This document shows, in pieces, positions 63,764 through 64,000 of a stretch of 64,000 nucleotides of DNA. The stretch comes from Sporolactobacillus nakayamae. Lineage in GTDB: Bacteria; Bacillota; Bacilli; Bacillales; Sporolactobacillaceae. How positions within the stretch are numbered: the first letter of the stretch is position 1; each line of letters opens with the position of its first letter. A program made the position numbers and the translations under genes. The notes beneath the pieces were generated by a model. The model searched no databases and had not been told where the DNA came from. It saw only the letters and a program-made list of their open reading frames with translations. The DNA lies in contig NZ_FOOY01000003.1 in the NCBI RefSeq assembly GCF_900113325.1, positions 407,108-471,107 on the forward strand. Direction: 5' to 3'.

Positions 63764-64000
63764 AATAGCTTAAGTGTGCATGCTCGAACAGATGGACTAG
63801 ATTTTTGAGTCCCACCTGTTCGAGTATTTTGTTTGTGATCGACCGATGTAAGATATGGCTACAGGCGATGCGCCAGTAGCCTTTTCGTGTATTCGCCCAT
63901 TCCCATGCTTTTGGTTTTGGAACGTTAAGTTTCATGAGACTTTTATATCTCGTCTTGACTTTCTTCCAACGTTTCCAAATGATCTGGCGAATTCTTCGCC
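63762..64000 (-). CDS. ltrA: Group II intron reverse transcriptase/maturase, C-terminal fragment
   Basis: The last 78 codons of an intron-encoded protein; the 5' part is outside the window. The fragment has the maturase-specific X-domain signatures RRIRQIIWKRWKKVKTRY and WEWANTRKGYWRIACS, and ends GLKNLVHLFEHAHLSY. These place it with LtrA-type group II proteins, which catalyse intron splicing and retrohoming. The TGA stop lies at the start of domain V, the usual arrangement. There is no sign of frameshift in the visible part. Confidence 0.9.
   Translation of the reverse strand, partial: RRIRQIIWKRWKKVKTRYKSLMKLNVPKPKAWEWANTRKGYWRIACSHILHRSITNKILEQVGLKNLVHLFEHAHLSY

Noticed and set aside
1..64000. 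CRISPR arrays, tRNA or rRNA genes, prophage or complete insertion sequences
   Set aside because: No spaced direct repeats, cloverleaf-like genes, or transposase motifs were seen; the only mobile element is the group II intron end at the right edge.

Overview
The window is a stretch of a low-to-moderate GC Gram-positive (Bacillota, Bacillales) chromosome. Gene content and order follow the Bacillus subtilis coaBC-to-fla/che region. The 26-codon sporulation gene spoVM between thiN and rpmB, together with CodY, RsgA, PrkC/PrpC and a complete motility operon, points to a motile endospore former. The absence of sucCD from its usual place would suit a lactic-type spore former such as Sporolactobacillaceae, but that is inference. 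Almost everything is on the minus strand, so transcription runs from high to low coordinates; rpmB is the only plus-strand gene.

In transcription order the layout is: (1) 63694-64000, the 3' end of a group II intron with the C-terminus of its maturase, just upstream of coaBC. (2) 53170-63593, coaBC-priA-fmt-rsmB-prpC-prkC-rsgA-thiN, covering CoA synthesis, replication restart, translation initiation, rRNA methylation, Ser/Thr signalling and ribosome assembly; prpC carries a one-base frameshift in its DGMGGH motif. (3) 52890-53069, spoVM, with oppositely oriented terminators separating it from rpmB. (4) 48352-52409, asp23-sdaAB-sdaAA-recG. (5) 45409-48244, the FapR-controlled lipid cluster fapR-fabD-fabG-acpP, lacking plsX. 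(6) 37335-45296, rnc, smc, ftsY, ylxM-ffh-rpsP-khpA. (7) 35488-37236, rimM-trmD-rplS. (8) 27182-35371, rbgA, rnhB, ylqG-ylqH, dprA, topA, trmFO. (9) codY at 25915-26691. (10) 1-25543, the fla/che operon from flgB to cheD, whose 3' end is cut by the window edge.

The genes form coherent modules: the flagellar basal body, hook, type III export and switch genes are co-transcribed with the chemotaxis kinase and adaptation genes, immediately downstream of the nutrient sensor codY. SRP (ffh, ftsY, ylxM), ribosome maturation (rimM, rbgA, rsgA, rnc) and tRNA modification (trmD, trmFO, fmt) form a housekeeping block.

The most notable signals are absences at conserved positions (def, rlmN, rpe, fakA, plsX, ylqD, sucCD, codV-clpQ-clpY), the prpC frameshift, the intron at the head of the coaBC cluster, a perfect 14-bp palindrome at the predicted fla/che start, and good FapR and CodY operator candidates. 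I found no CRISPR array, tRNA, rRNA, prophage or complete insertion sequence, and no clearly novel multi-gene system; the least characterised genes are the ylqG-ylqH pair.
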